Position numbers and translations under genes: made by a program. A DNA stretch of 64,000 bases from Streptomyces griseoviridis. GTDB taxonomy: Bacteria; Actinomycetota; Actinomycetes; Streptomycetales; Streptomycetaceae. Shown here piece by piece: positions 1 through 8,300 of the stretch (position 1 is its first letter; each line of letters begins with the position of its first letter). The notes under the pieces are model-generated. The model ran no database searches and was not told the DNA's origin. It saw only the letters and a list, made by a program, of their open reading frames with translations. The stretch is taken from the NCBI GenBank assembly GCA_014649155.1, contig BMSM01000026.1, forward strand, positions 1 to 64,000, written 5' to 3'.

Positions 1-1
1 C

Positions 2-76
2 TCACGCCCGACCCGCCCGCACCCGCTCTTCGCCGGGCTGGTCAAGGCCGCGGTCGAGCGGAAGACGGCGAAGTAG
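2..76 (+). CDS. pyrG: CTP synthase, C-terminal end only (partial)
   Basis: Only the last 24 codons and the TAG stop are present; the gene begins left of the window. The residues include RPTRPHPLFAGLVKAA, which matches the conserved tail of the glutamine amidotransferase domain of CTP synthase, the enzyme that aminates UTP to CTP. The call rests on this short tail plus the neighbouring Nudix gene, which follows pyrG in Streptomyces as far as I recall. Confidence 0.7.
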   Translation, partial: SRPTRPHPLFAGLVKAAVERKTAK

Positions 77-157
77 CACGACAGTTGTACGGTGGCCGGG
101 GCGGGCCCGTGCGGACGGGCGCGCCCCGGCTTTCTCGTACGTCTGGGAGGACAGGGC

Positions 158-784
158 ATGACCATCAGGGACACCGCCGAGGAGTGGGAGATCCGGGCGA
201 CGGAGACGCCCTTCCGGGGCAAGAAGACCTCCGTCCGTACCGACGAGGTGGTCATGCCCGACGGCACCGTCGTCAGCCGCGACTACCAGGTGCACCCCGG
301 CTCCGTCGCCGTGCTCGCCCTGGACGACGAGGACCGGGTGCTGGTGCTGCGCCAGTACCGCCACCCCGTGCGCCAGAAGCTGTGGGAGATCCCGGCCGGA
401 CTGCTGGACGTCCCCGGCGAGAATCCGCTGCACGCCGCCCAGCGCGAGCTGTACGAGGAGGCGCACGTCAAGGCCGAGGACTGGCGGGTGCTGACCGACG
501 TCTACACCACCCCCGGCGGCTGCGACGAGGCGGTACGGATCTTCCTCGCCCGGGAGCTGTCGGAGGCCGAGGGCGAACGCTTCCAGGTCGAGGACGAGGA
601 GGCGGACATGGAGCTGGCCCGGGTGCCGGTGGCCGACCTCGTCCGCAAGGTCCTCGCCGGCGACCTGCACAACAACTGCCTCGTGGTGGGTGTGCTGTCG
701 CTGGCCGCCGCGCGGAACGGGGACGGTCTCGACACGCTCCGCCCGGCCCAGGCCCCTTGGCCCGCACGTCCGTTCGACGCCTGA
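158..784 (+). CDS. Nudix hydrolase, ADP-ribose pyrophosphatase-like
   Basis: Predicted cytosolic Nudix hydrolase of 208 aa, probably cleaving ADP-ribose or a related nucleotide sugar to AMP plus a sugar phosphate. The Nudix box runs from about residue 81 to 105 (GLLDVPGEN ... QRELYEEAH). The catalytic REL-x-EE core is intact, but the loop before the first Glu has one extra residue and His replaces the Gly usual after EEx. The upstream WEIPAG is typical of the ADPRase subgroup. The start at 158 is chosen because GGGAGG at 145-150 lies 7 nt before ATG; the earlier in-frame start at 92 has no ribosome site. It lies 81 nt after pyrG on the same strand and may be co-transcribed. Confidence 0.85.
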   Translation: MTIRDTAEEWEIRATETPFRGKKTSVRTDEVVMPDGTVVSRDYQVHPGSVAVLALDDEDRVLVLRQYRHPVRQKLWEIPAGLLDVPGENPLHAAQRELYEEAHVKAEDWRVLTDVYTTPGGCDEAVRIFLARELSEAEGERFQVEDEEADMELARVPVADLVRKVLAGDLHNNCLVVGVLSLAAARNGDGLDTLRPAQAPWPARPFDA

Positions 785-945
785 GGAACTCTCCGACGGT
801 TGATGTGACGATCTGCTGATCCGATCGGGCGACCTTCCCGCCCCGCTCCCACCGGAACGCCCCGGAGCCTGAACTAGGCTCGGAAAACGCCCGAACCGGG
901 AGTTCCGGCGGGCGCCGGTGCGCGGTGGGATCGGGAGTGTGGCCC

Positions 946-3114
946 GTGACGGATCAGGCGGTGGACACGGACGGCGTGCGGCTGTCGCAGGACCCTGCTG
1001 AGGAGAGTCGGTTCCTGGGCCGTACCAGGGAGCTGAAGGAACTGCGCGCGGACATCGCGCGCGCGGGCCTGGACACCCTCTCCGGCCGCAAGGCCCCGCG
1101 CGCCCGCGTGCTGCTGGTCGCCGGGCGCCCCGGCTCCGGCCGCACCGCCCTCGCCGAGGAACTCGTCGCCCAGGTCGCCGACGACTACCCGGACGGCCTG
1201 CTGCGGGCCCGGCTGAGCGAGCCCGACGGCACCCGGGTGCCCGTCGCCTCCCTCGCCCGGGACCTGCTCACCGCGCTGGGCCGCACCACCCGGCCCGGCG
1301 CCCCCGAGGACGAGCTGGCCCACGAGCTGCGCACCGCCCTGGCCGGCCGCCGCGCCCTGCTCCTGCTCGACGACGCCGCCGACGCCGAGCAGGTCGACGC
1401 CCTGCTGCCGGACAGCCCCGGCTCCCTGGTCGTCGCCGTGGCCGAGGGTCCGCTGACCGGCATCGCCGACGTCCGCCCCTGCACACTGGGCGGCCTGGAC
1501 ACCAAGTCCGCCGTGGAGCTGCTCCAGCGGCGGATCGGCTCGGTCCGCGTCACCGTGGACCCGCGGGCCGCCGAGTCCCTGGCCGAGGAGTGCCAGGGCC
1601 GCCCGGCCGCGCTGGTCCTCGCCGGCGGCTGGCTCGCCGCCCACCCCAAGGCGGCCGTCGCCGACCTCGCCAAGCAACTGCGCGCCGGCTCCGAGGAGCC
1701 CGACCCGGTCGCCCGCATCCTCCGGCTCGTCCACGCCTCGCTGCCCAGCGCCGCCGCCCGGATGCTGCGGCTGCTCTCGCTGGCGCCGGCCGGCCTGGCC
1801 GACCCGCACACCGCCTCCGCGCTGGCCGGCTGCTCGGTGGGCGGCGCCCGCACCGCCCTGGACGACTTCGTCGCCCTCGGCCTGCTGCGCCGCCTCGCCT
1901 CCCCGCTGCCCGAGTACGAGGTCCCCGGCTGCCTCCACCCCCTCCTGGCCGCCCTCGCCCGCGCCGAGGACCGCCCCGCCGAACTCCAGCTCGCCCGCGC
2001 CCGGATGCTGGAGCGGACCGTGCGGCTGCTCCAGTCCTGCCGGGCGATCACCGAGACCGACAGCCCGGGGGCCCGCGAGAAGCTCCTCGGCATGCCGCGC
2101 GCCCTGCGCTTCGACACCCCCCGGGACGCCGCCGAGTGGCTGCGGCTGCGCCGGCCCGCCCTGCTGGCCTCGGCCCGCCTCGCGGTCGCCGACGGCGAGC
2201 TGGACACCCTCGCCCGGAGGCTGATGTCCCAGCTGGTGCGGGCCATGGTCGCGCACATCGGCACCCAGGCGGCGGCCCCCGACCTGTACGGCGTCCACCG
2301 GCTCGTGCTGGACGTGGCCGAGCGCCGCGACCTGCCCCGCGAGCAGGCCGCCGCCCTGCTGAACCTGGCCGACCTGGACGCCCGTACCGGCCGCACCGCC
2401 GAGGCGCTGGTGCGCTACCGGGCCGCGCTGGACGCCGGACGGGCGGCGAACGACCCGTACGCCACCGGCCGCGCGATGGAATCCGTCGGTGGTGCCCATC
2501 TGGAGCTGGGGGACTACGACCGGGCCGCCGACTGGTTCGGGCGGGCCCTCGTCCAGCGGCTCGCCCGGGACGAGCGCGCCGACGCCGCCCGGCTCTACGG
2601 CCGCATCGCCGCCGCCCACACCTACGCCGGCCGCTACGGCGAGGCGCTGCGCAACTGGCGGGCCGCGATCGCCGGGCACCGCAGGGCCGGGGATCTGGCC
2701 GCCCACGCGCGGGCCCTGAGCGAGCTGGCCCGGGTCCAGGAGTACGCGGGGCGCCCGGAGGAGTCGCTGCGCACCTGCCAGGAGGCGGTCGAGTGGGCCC
2801 GCCGCGCCGAGGACCTGCGGCTCCAGGCGGCCCTGCACCTGCGCCTCGCCGACACCCTGGACCACCTCGGCGACCCGGTGGCGGCCGGGCTCCACCGCAG
2901 CACGGCCGACCGGATGCTGGGCGGGGAACCGGTGGAGCCCGGAGGTCCCGGCCGGATCGCGGAGCCCGCCGGAGCCGCGCGCCCCGCGGTGACGACGGAA
3001 CCCGTGGGGCCGGTGGAGGACGTACGGCCCGCCGGGAACGGGCCGGTGGCGGACTCCGAGGCGGAACACGGAGCTAACACCTGCGAAATCCGTAGCGCGC
3101 CCACCAGGGATTGA
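946..3114 (+). CDS. STAND-like ATPase with C-terminal tetratricopeptide repeats
   Basis: 722-aa protein resembling the ATPase plus TPR part of AfsR/SARP-type proteins but lacking their N-terminal DNA-binding domain. A Walker A motif, AGRPGSGRT, lies at about residues 59-67, with a hydrophobic LLLLDDA Walker-B-like stretch near 145. From about residue 450 there are four to five helix pairs of TPR type (LADLDARTGRTAEAL, ARLYGRIAAAHTYAGRYGEAL). The last 60 residues are Pro/Gly/Glu-rich and probably disordered. GTG 946 is preferred because GGGAG at 933-937 is 8 nt upstream; GTG 925 is possible. It could be a regulatory or signal-transduction ATPase, but no partner can be named from the sequence. 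Confidence 0.75.
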   Translation: MTDQAVDTDGVRLSQDPAEESRFLGRTRELKELRADIARAGLDTLSGRKAPRARVLLVAGRPGSGRTALAEELVAQVADDYPDGLLRARLSEPDGTRVPVASLARDLLTALGRTTRPGAPEDELAHELRTALAGRRALLLLDDAADAEQVDALLPDSPGSLVVAVAEGPLTGIADVRPCTLGGLDTKSAVELLQRRIGSVRVTVDPRAAESLAEECQGRPAALVLAGGWLAAHPKAAVADLAKQLRAGSEEPDPVARILRLVHASLPSAAARMLRLLSLAPAGLADPHTASALAGCSVGGARTALDDFVALGLLRRLASPLPEYEVPGCLHPLLAALARAEDRPAELQLARARMLERTVRLLQSCRAITETDSPGAREKLLGMPRALRFDTPRDAAEWLRLRRPALLASARLAVADGELDTLARRLMSQLVRAMVAHIGTQAAAPDLYGVHRLVLDVAERRDLPREQAAALLNLADLDARTGRTAEALVRYRAALDAGRAANDPYATGRAMESVGGAHLELGDYDRAADWFGRALVQRLARDERADAARLYGRIAAAHTYAGRYGEALRNWRAAIAGHRRAGDLAAHARALSELARVQEYAGRPEESLRTCQEAVEWARRAEDLRLQAALHLRLADTLDHLGDPVAAGLHRSTADRMLGGEPVEPGGPGRIAEPAGAARPAVTTEPVGPVEDVRPAGNGPVADSEAEHGANTCEIRSAPTRD

Positions 3115-3127
3115 TGCTTTGGAAGGC

Positions 3128-3155
3128 TAGACAGCGGGAATACCTTCATTAGACT
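3128..3155 (+). promoter_or_regulatory. Candidate sigma-HrdB-type promoter for ald
   Basis: TAGACA (3128-3133), a 16-nt spacer and TAGACT (3150-3155) resemble the TTGACA/TANNNT elements used by the principal sigma factor. The site lies about 100 nt before the ald start in a 140-nt gap of lower GC content. Sequence match only. Confidence 0.4.
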
Positions 3156-3257
3156 GGCTCTGCCGCACGTTCTCCTGCGGTCTCTCCTGGTATGCCCTCG
3201 CATGCCGGGTATGTCTTCTCTGTAGCCCCACTCCCTGAGCCAAGGACCGTGATCGAC

Positions 3258-4373
3258 GTGAAGGTCGGCATTCCCCGCGAGGTCAAGAACAACGAGTTCC
3301 GGGTGGCCATCACCCCCGCAGGCGTCCACGAGCTGGTGCGCCACGGCCATCAGGTCGTCGTCGAGCGCGGCGCGGGCGTCGGCTCCTCGATCCCGGACGC
3401 CGAGTACGTCGCGGCGGGCGCGGACATACTCGACACCGCCGACGAGGTCTGGGCCGGCGCCGACCTGCTGCTGAAGGTCAAGGAGCCGATCGCGGAGGAG
3501 TACCACCGCCTGCGCAAGGACCAGACGCTCTTCACCTACCTGCACCTGGCCGCGTCCAAGGAGTGCACGGACGCCCTGCTGGAGTCCGGCACCACCGCCA
3601 TCGCCTACGAGACGGTCGAGCTGCCGGGTCGCGCCCTGCCGCTGCTCGCCCCGATGTCCGAGGTCGCGGGCCGGCTGGCCCCGCAGGTCGGCGCCTACCA
3701 CCTGATGGCCGCCAACGGGGGCCGGGGCGTGCTGCCCGGCGGCGTCCCCGGGGTGCTGGCCGGCAAGGCCGTCGTCATCGGCGGCGGCGTCTCCGGCTGG
3801 AACGCGGCGCAGATCGCCATCGGCCTGGGCTTCCACGTCACCCTGCTCGACAAGGACATCAACAAACTCAAGGAGGCGGACAGGATCTTCGGTACGAAGA
3901 TCCAGACCGTCGTCTCCAACGCCTTCGAGCTGGAGAAGGCCTGCCTCGACGCCGACCTCGTGATCGGCGCCGTCCTCATCCCGGGCGCCAAGGCCCCCAA
4001 GCTGGTCACCAACGAGCTGGTCTCCCGGATGAAGCCCGGAAGTGTCCTTGTCGACATCGCGATCGACCAGGGCGGCTGCTTCGAGGACTCGCGCCCCACC
4101 ACCCACGCCGAACCGACCTTCACGGTCCACGACTCGGTCTTCTACTGCGTCGCCAACATGCCCGGCGCGGTCCCCAACACCTCGACCTACGCGCTGACCA
4201 ACGCCACGCTGCCGTACATCGTCGAACTGGCCGACCGCGGCTGGGTGGAGGCGCTGCGCCGCGACCCCGCGCTCGCCAAGGGCCTCAACACCCATGACGG
4301 CAAGGTCGTTTACAAGGAGGTCGCCGAGGCCCACGGCCTGGACCACGTGGAACTGTCCGCGCTGCTCGGCTGA
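3258..4373 (+). CDS. ald: Alanine dehydrogenase
   Basis: NAD-dependent L-alanine dehydrogenase that interconverts alanine with pyruvate plus ammonium, used for alanine catabolism and nitrogen/redox balance. The protein opens MKVGIPREVKNNEFRVA, the family signature start, and carries the Rossmann motif GGGVSGWNAAQ at about residues 175-185. Starting at GTG 3258 gives 371 aa, the usual length for the family. GTG 3249 would add three residues but leaves only 2 nt after the AAGGA at 3242-3246. Transcription probably comes from the promoter at 3128-3155 and ends at the 48-bp palindrome at 4421-4468. No frameshift or missing catalytic element was seen. Confidence 0.95.
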   Translation: MKVGIPREVKNNEFRVAITPAGVHELVRHGHQVVVERGAGVGSSIPDAEYVAAGADILDTADEVWAGADLLLKVKEPIAEEYHRLRKDQTLFTYLHLAASKECTDALLESGTTAIAYETVELPGRALPLLAPMSEVAGRLAPQVGAYHLMAANGGRGVLPGGVPGVLAGKAVVIGGGVSGWNAAQIAIGLGFHVTLLDKDINKLKEADRIFGTKIQTVVSNAFELEKACLDADLVIGAVLIPGAKAPKLVTNELVSRMKPGSVLVDIAIDQGGCFEDSRPTTHAEPTFTVHDSVFYCVANMPGAVPNTSTYALTNATLPYIVELADRGWVEALRRDPALAKGLNTHDGKVVYKEVAEAHGLDHVELSALLG

Positions 4374-4420
4374 CAAGTCGCCATGCGGTGAAGGCGACCG
4401 GTCAACGCCTGCCGTCAACG

Positions 4421-4468
4421 ACACACACTCGGGCGGACCTTGTCGACAAGGTCCGCCCGAGTGTGTGT
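4421..4468 (+). terminator. Perfect 48-bp palindrome, likely ald terminator
   Basis: Two 24-nt arms (4421-4444 and 4445-4468) are exact reverse complements with no loop, centred on TTGTCGACAA. The RNA would form a very stable hairpin 48 nt after the ald stop. No U-tract follows, as is common for terminators in high-GC actinobacteria. It could instead be a protein-binding site given the neighbouring parA. Confidence 0.65.
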
Positions 4469-4720
4469 ATGGTCACTTTGCGATTCTCGGTCAACTCGCC
4501 TCGAACGTACCGCTTGGCCCCATTCGCACACCGGTGAAACCTGCCGTGCGACGGCCGTACGCCCTTGACAGGGGGGTGTTTCATTGCCGACACATCCGGC
4601 CGGGTCCGGCGGATTGTGTTGCTGCGGACCGCCGACACGCCATAGAGTCGCCAATCGTCGGCATGGTGCCACGCTGACCTGTCTAGAAGTTTCCTGGTCA
4701 CCAAGGAGGTAAGACGACTT
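4469..4720 (+). other. Intergenic region upstream of parA
   Basis: No convincing gene. GC content is lower than in the flanking genes. Besides the candidate promoter at 4619-4648 there is a good -35-like TTGACA at 4565-4570 without a matching -10. The strong ribosome site AAGGAGGT at 4703-4710 belongs to parA. No parS consensus (GTTTCACGTGAAAC) was found. Confidence 0.5.
4619..4648 (+). promoter_or_regulatory. Candidate sigma-HrdB-type promoter for parA cluster
   Basis: TTGCTG (4619-4624), an 18-nt spacer and TAGAGT (4643-4648) fit the TTGNNN/TANNNT pattern about 72 nt before the parA GTG. Sequence match only. Confidence 0.4.
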
Positions 4721-5890
4721 GTGAATGAGTCGACATTTACTCCCGGGGGTGGTCAACCAGGAATGCCTGTACGGGCCGGAGGCCCCGGGCGGTTCGAGGC
4801 TGTCGGCTCCGTCGCTGTGCGCACCTTCGCAGCCCACCAGAGTCCGCAGGCAACTCAGACAGCACACCCGAAGATGGATGGCCAACACGTGAACGCCATG
4901 GCCGGCGACGGAAGTGGCGCGCCCCGCAACCACTTCGCCGACTACGACGAACTGCCCGAGGGGCACTTCTACGACCCGGACGCCGAGTACGAGCCCGATC
5001 CCGAGTACGCGGCCACGCTCGCGCCCGACGCGGCCCGGCAGCGCCGCGAGCGCATCGGTCCGACCGGACGCCCGCTGCCGTACTTCCCGATCCCCGGTCC
5101 GCTGACCGACCACGGTCCCGCGAAGATCATCGCGATGTGCAACCAGAAGGGCGGCGTGGGCAAGACCACGTCGACCATCAACCTGGGTGCCGCGCTCGCC
5201 GAGTACGGGCGGCGGGTGCTGCTCGTCGACTTCGACCCGCAGGGCGCGCTCTCGGTCGGTCTCGGCGTCAACCCGATGGAGCTGGACCTCACCGTCTACA
5301 ACCTGCTCATGGAGCGGGGCATGGCGGCCGACGAGGTGCTGCTGAAGACGGCGGTCCCCAACATGGACCTGCTGCCCAGCAACATCGACCTCTCCGCCGC
5401 CGAGGTGCAGCTCGTCAGCGAGGTCGCCCGCGAGTCGACCCTGCAGCGCGCCCTGAAGCCGCTGATGGACGACTACGACTACATCGTGATCGACTGCCAG
5501 CCCTCGCTCGGCCTGCTCACGGTCAACGCGCTGACCGCCGCGCACAAGGTGATCGTGCCGCTGGAGTGCGAGTTCTTCGCGCTGCGCGGTGTGGCGCTGC
5601 TGACCGAGACGATCGAGAAGGTCCAGGAGCGGCTCAACCCCGACCTGGAGCTGGACGGCATCCTCGCCACGATGTACGACTCCCGTACGGTGCACAGCCG
5701 CGAGGTGCTCGCCCGGGTCGTCGAGGCCTTCGACGATCACGTGTACCACACGGTCATCGGCCGCACCGTCCGCTTCCCGGAGACCACGGTCGCCGGTGAG
5801 CCGATCACCACGTACGCCTCCAACTCCGTCGGCGCCGCCGCCTACCGTCAGCTCGCCAGGGAGGTGCTCGCCCGGTGTCACGCCGAGTGA
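4721..5890 (+). CDS. ParA-family ATPase (orphan, next to scpAB)
   Basis: 389-aa ParA/Soj-type P-loop ATPase. The deviant Walker A motif KGGVGKTT lies at residues 143-150, and FDPQGALSVGLG and DYIVIDCQPSLG follow as expected for ATP-driven cargo positioning on the nucleoid. An unusual N-terminal extension of about 135 residues, rich in Gly, Pro, Asp and Glu, precedes the ATPase core. AAGGAGGT at 4703-4710 supports the GTG start. The next gene overlaps its stop and encodes an RHH-like protein, then scpA-scpB follow. This is therefore probably the ParA-like ATPase of the segregation/condensation cluster, not the parAB operon near oriC, since no parB or parS is seen. Function beyond the family is inferred. 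Confidence 0.9.
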   Translation: MNESTFTPGGGQPGMPVRAGGPGRFEAVGSVAVRTFAAHQSPQATQTAHPKMDGQHVNAMAGDGSGAPRNHFADYDELPEGHFYDPDAEYEPDPEYAATLAPDAARQRRERIGPTGRPLPYFPIPGPLTDHGPAKIIAMCNQKGGVGKTTSTINLGAALAEYGRRVLLVDFDPQGALSVGLGVNPMELDLTVYNLLMERGMAADEVLLKTAVPNMDLLPSNIDLSAAEVQLVSEVARESTLQRALKPLMDDYDYIVIDCQPSLGLLTVNALTAAHKVIVPLECEFFALRGVALLTETIEKVQERLNPDLELDGILATMYDSRTVHSREVLARVVEAFDDHVYHTVIGRTVRFPETTVAGEPITTYASNSVGAAAYRQLAREVLARCHAE

Positions 5891-6435
5891 GTCTGCCGGG
5901 GGCCGACGAACTCTTCCGCACGACAGGGGGTACGGCGCTCCAGGCGTCCACTCCGCGCCGCCAGACGGGCGGTGACGCCCGGGTACCGGCGCCGGCCGGG
6001 GAGAGCGGCCCGGCCGGCGCGGAGGACGCGCCGCAGTCGGTGCCCGCGCAGGGCGGCGACGGCCGGGGCGCCGAGCACACGGCCGCCGACGCGGAGCCGG
6101 GACCCGACGGTGAGCCGCACAGCCGGGGCGGGGAGCGCTCCGCGCGGCGCGCGGACCCGGCGCAGGAAGGTTCTGGCGCCGACCGGTCCCGCAAGCGCGG
6201 CCGGGCCGCCGCCCGCCGCCCCAGCGGCCGTGAGCGGCACGACGAGAAGATCACCGTCTACGTCTCCGCCGAGGAGCTGATGGACCTGGAGCACGCCCGT
6301 CTGGTGCTCCGGGGCGAGCACGGACTGGCCGTCGACCGCGGCCGGATCGTCCGCGAGGCGGTCGCCGTGGTCCTCGCCGACCTGGAGAGCCGCGGGGACG
6401 CCAGCATCCTCGTACGACGGCTGCGCGGGCGGTAG
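5875..6435 (+). CDS. Hypothetical protein with ribbon-helix-helix-like C-terminus
   Basis: 186-aa protein starting at GTG 5875, 16 nt inside the end of parA, so translation is coupled. The first ~115 residues are Ala/Gly/Pro/Arg-rich and probably disordered. The last ~65 form a compact unit beginning DEKITVYVSAEEL, followed by two predicted helices and a basic end. A beta strand (ITVYV) plus two helices is the layout of RHH DNA-binding proteins, which act as centromere-binding partners of small ParAs. I infer a ParA partner or DNA-binding role; the family is not identified by any signature stronger than this pattern. Confidence 0.7.
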   Translation: MSRRVSLPGADELFRTTGGTALQASTPRRQTGGDARVPAPAGESGPAGAEDAPQSVPAQGGDGRGAEHTAADAEPGPDGEPHSRGGERSARRADPAQEGSGADRSRKRGRAAARRPSGRERHDEKITVYVSAEELMDLEHARLVLRGEHGLAVDRGRIVREAVAVVLADLESRGDASILVRRLRGR

Positions 6436-6453
6436 CGGTAGCCTGCGGAGGCC

Positions 6454-7653
6454 ATGACCTCCCACGACGTTCCCCGTGCCGGCGCCTCCGGCGGCCGTCG
6501 GCGTGCGCTGGGCCGGGGTCCGGCGACTGCGCCGGACGAGCGGACGCCGACGCCCGCCGCGCCGGAGCCGGCGACGGAGACCGGGCGGACCCCCGGACGG
6601 GGCCCGGAGGCCGGGCACGTCCAGGAGCCCGAGGCCGACGCGATCCCCGTGCCCGGACCCGACCCCGGGCCCGCGCCCGGACGGGACGCCGAGGCCGCGA
6701 CCGCGCCCGGACCGGGCCCCGAGGCCGCGACCGTGCCCGGACGGGACGCCGAGGCCGACGCGATCCCCGCGACCGTGCCCGGACCGGGCCCCGGGAGTCC
6801 GTCCGGACCGGACCCCGCGCCGGAGGCCGGCGCGGGGGGCGGCGGCGGTGTGTTCACCGTGCGGCTCGCCAACTTCGAGGGCCCCTTCGACCTGCTGCTC
6901 CAGCTCATCGCCAAGCACAAGATGGACGTCACCGAGGTCGCCCTCTCCAAGGTGACCGACGAGTTCATGGCGCACATCAGGGCCATGGGCCCGGACTGGG
7001 ACCTGGACCGCACCACCGAGTTCCTGGTCGTCGCCGCCACCCTGCTCGACCTCAAGGCGGCCCGGCTGCTGCCCGCCGCGGAGGTCGAGGACGAGGCCGA
7101 CCTGGCGCTCCTTGAGGCCCGCGACCTGCTCTTCGCCCGCCTGCTCCAGTACCGCGCCTACAAGCGGATCGCGGACATCTTCAGCGGGCGGCTGGACGAC
7201 GAGGCCCGCCGGTACCCCCGTACCGTCGGTCTGGAACCGCACCACGCCGAGCTGCTGCCGGACGTCGTGATCAGCATCGGCGCCGAGGGGTTCGCCCGGC
7301 TCGCCGTCAAGGCGATGCAGCCCAGGCCCGAGCCGCGGGTCCACGTCGAGCACATCCACGCGCCGCTGGTCAGCGTCCAGGAGCAGGCCGGGATCGTCGT
7401 GGCGCGGCTGCGGGAGCTGGGCGAGGCCAGTTTCCGGACGCTGACCGCGGACACCGACGACACCCTGACGGTCGTGGCCCGTTTCCTGGCGCTGCTGGAG
7501 CTGTACCGGGAGAAGGCCGTCGCCCTGGACCAGGAGACCGCCCTCGGGGAGCTGCTGGTGCGCTGGACCGGCGAGGACGGCGGCGCGGCGCCGGCCGTGA
7601 CCGACGAGTTCGACCGGCCGCCCGCGCGGCCGGAGGAGGAGAGGACGACGTGA
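6454..7653 (+). CDS. scpA: Segregation and condensation protein A (kleisin)
   Basis: ScpA is the kleisin that bridges the SMC heads in the bacterial condensin. The conserved N-terminal domain starts near residue 133 (FTVRLANFEGPFDLLLQLI), continues with TEFLVVAATLLDLKAARLLP, and a C-terminal winged-helix region ends near 390. The first ~130 residues are an atypical Pro/Gly/Ala/Asp-rich extension encoded by imperfect tandem repeats, which makes the protein 399 aa against about 250 for typical ScpA. It starts 18 nt after the RHH-like gene and its stop overlaps scpB by 4 nt. SMC itself is not in the window. Confidence 0.93.
   Translation: MTSHDVPRAGASGGRRRALGRGPATAPDERTPTPAAPEPATETGRTPGRGPEAGHVQEPEADAIPVPGPDPGPAPGRDAEAATAPGPGPEAATVPGRDAEADAIPATVPGPGPGSPSGPDPAPEAGAGGGGGVFTVRLANFEGPFDLLLQLIAKHKMDVTEVALSKVTDEFMAHIRAMGPDWDLDRTTEFLVVAATLLDLKAARLLPAAEVEDEADLALLEARDLLFARLLQYRAYKRIADIFSGRLDDEARRYPRTVGLEPHHAELLPDVVISIGAEGFARLAVKAMQPRPEPRVHVEHIHAPLVSVQEQAGIVVARLRELGEASFRTLTADTDDTLTVVARFLALLELYREKAVALDQETALGELLVRWTGEDGGAAPAVTDEFDRPPARPEEERTT
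6625..6800 (+). repeat. Imperfect tandem repeats in the scpA 5' region
   Basis: Units containing GGACGGGACGCCGAGGCC and CCCGGACCGGGCCCC recur two to three times. They encode alternating PGPGP and GRDAEA blocks in the N-terminal extension of ScpA. Such GC-rich coding repeats are prone to length change by slippage. Confidence 0.6.
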
Positions 7654-8300
7654 GCGACGAAGCCACCGCGGCGCCGGCCGTCGCGGACCTCGACCTCAAG
7701 CCCGCCCTGGAGGCGGTCCTGATGGTCGTCGACGAGCCCGCGACCGAGGCGCACCTCGCCAAGATCCTGGGGCGGTCACGGCTCCGGATCGCGGACGCCC
7801 TGCGCGAGCTGGCCGACGAGTACACCGCCCAGCGGCGCGGCTTCGAACTGCGGCAGGTCGCGGGCGGCTGGCGGTACTACACCCGGCCCGAGTACGCCCC
7901 GGCCGTCGAGGGCTTCGTCCTGGACGGCCAGCAGGCCCGCCTCACCCAGGCCGCCCTGGAGACCCTCGCCGTGGTCGCCTACCGCCAGCCGGTCAGCCGC
8001 AGCCGGGTCTCCGCGGTCCGCGGCGTGAACTGCGACGGCGTGATGCGCACCCTCCTCCAGCGGGGCCTGGTCGAGGAGGCGGGCACGGAACCCGAAACAG
8101 GTGCGATCCTGTACGTGACGACGAACCACTTCCTGGAGCGGATGGGCCTGCGCGGCCTGGACGAGCTGCCGGAGCTCGCGCCCTTCCTCCCCGAGGCGGA
8201 GGCGATCGAGGCCGAGACGCTGGAAGGGGTTCCGTCGTTCGATCCGGACGCACCCGATGCGCCGGGTTCCGACGAAGCGGACGACCAGACGGAATTTTGA
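7650..8300 (+). CDS. scpB: Segregation and condensation protein B
   Basis: ScpB forms a dimer of winged-helix proteins that binds ScpA and stimulates SMC. The 216-aa protein shows the two expected winged-helix units: the first at about residues 14-85 (LEAVLMVVDEPATEAHLAKIL, GWRYYTRPEYA) and the second at about 95-165 (LTQAALETLAVVAYRQPVSR, VNCDGVMRTLLQRGLVEE). The acidic tail is variable in the family. GTG 7650 overlaps the scpA stop (GTGA) and the gene's own stop overlaps the rluB start by 1 nt, so the trio is translationally coupled. Confidence 0.95.
   Translation: MSDEATAAPAVADLDLKPALEAVLMVVDEPATEAHLAKILGRSRLRIADALRELADEYTAQRRGFELRQVAGGWRYYTRPEYAPAVEGFVLDGQQARLTQAALETLAVVAYRQPVSRSRVSAVRGVNCDGVMRTLLQRGLVEEAGTEPETGAILYVTTNHFLERMGLRGLDELPELAPFLPEAEAIEAETLEGVPSFDPDAPDAPGSDEADDQTEF

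Noticed and set aside
874..3069. 731-aa open frame on the minus strand opposite the TPR ATPase
   Set aside because: Gly/Gln/Val/Ala-rich shadow of a high-GC gene; no domain features, and the plus-strand gene has P-loop, TPRs and a ribosome site.
4565..4600. Possible parS site near parA (GTTTCATTG)
   Set aside because: Only half of the Streptomyces parS consensus GTTTCACGTGAAAC is present, without the symmetric half.
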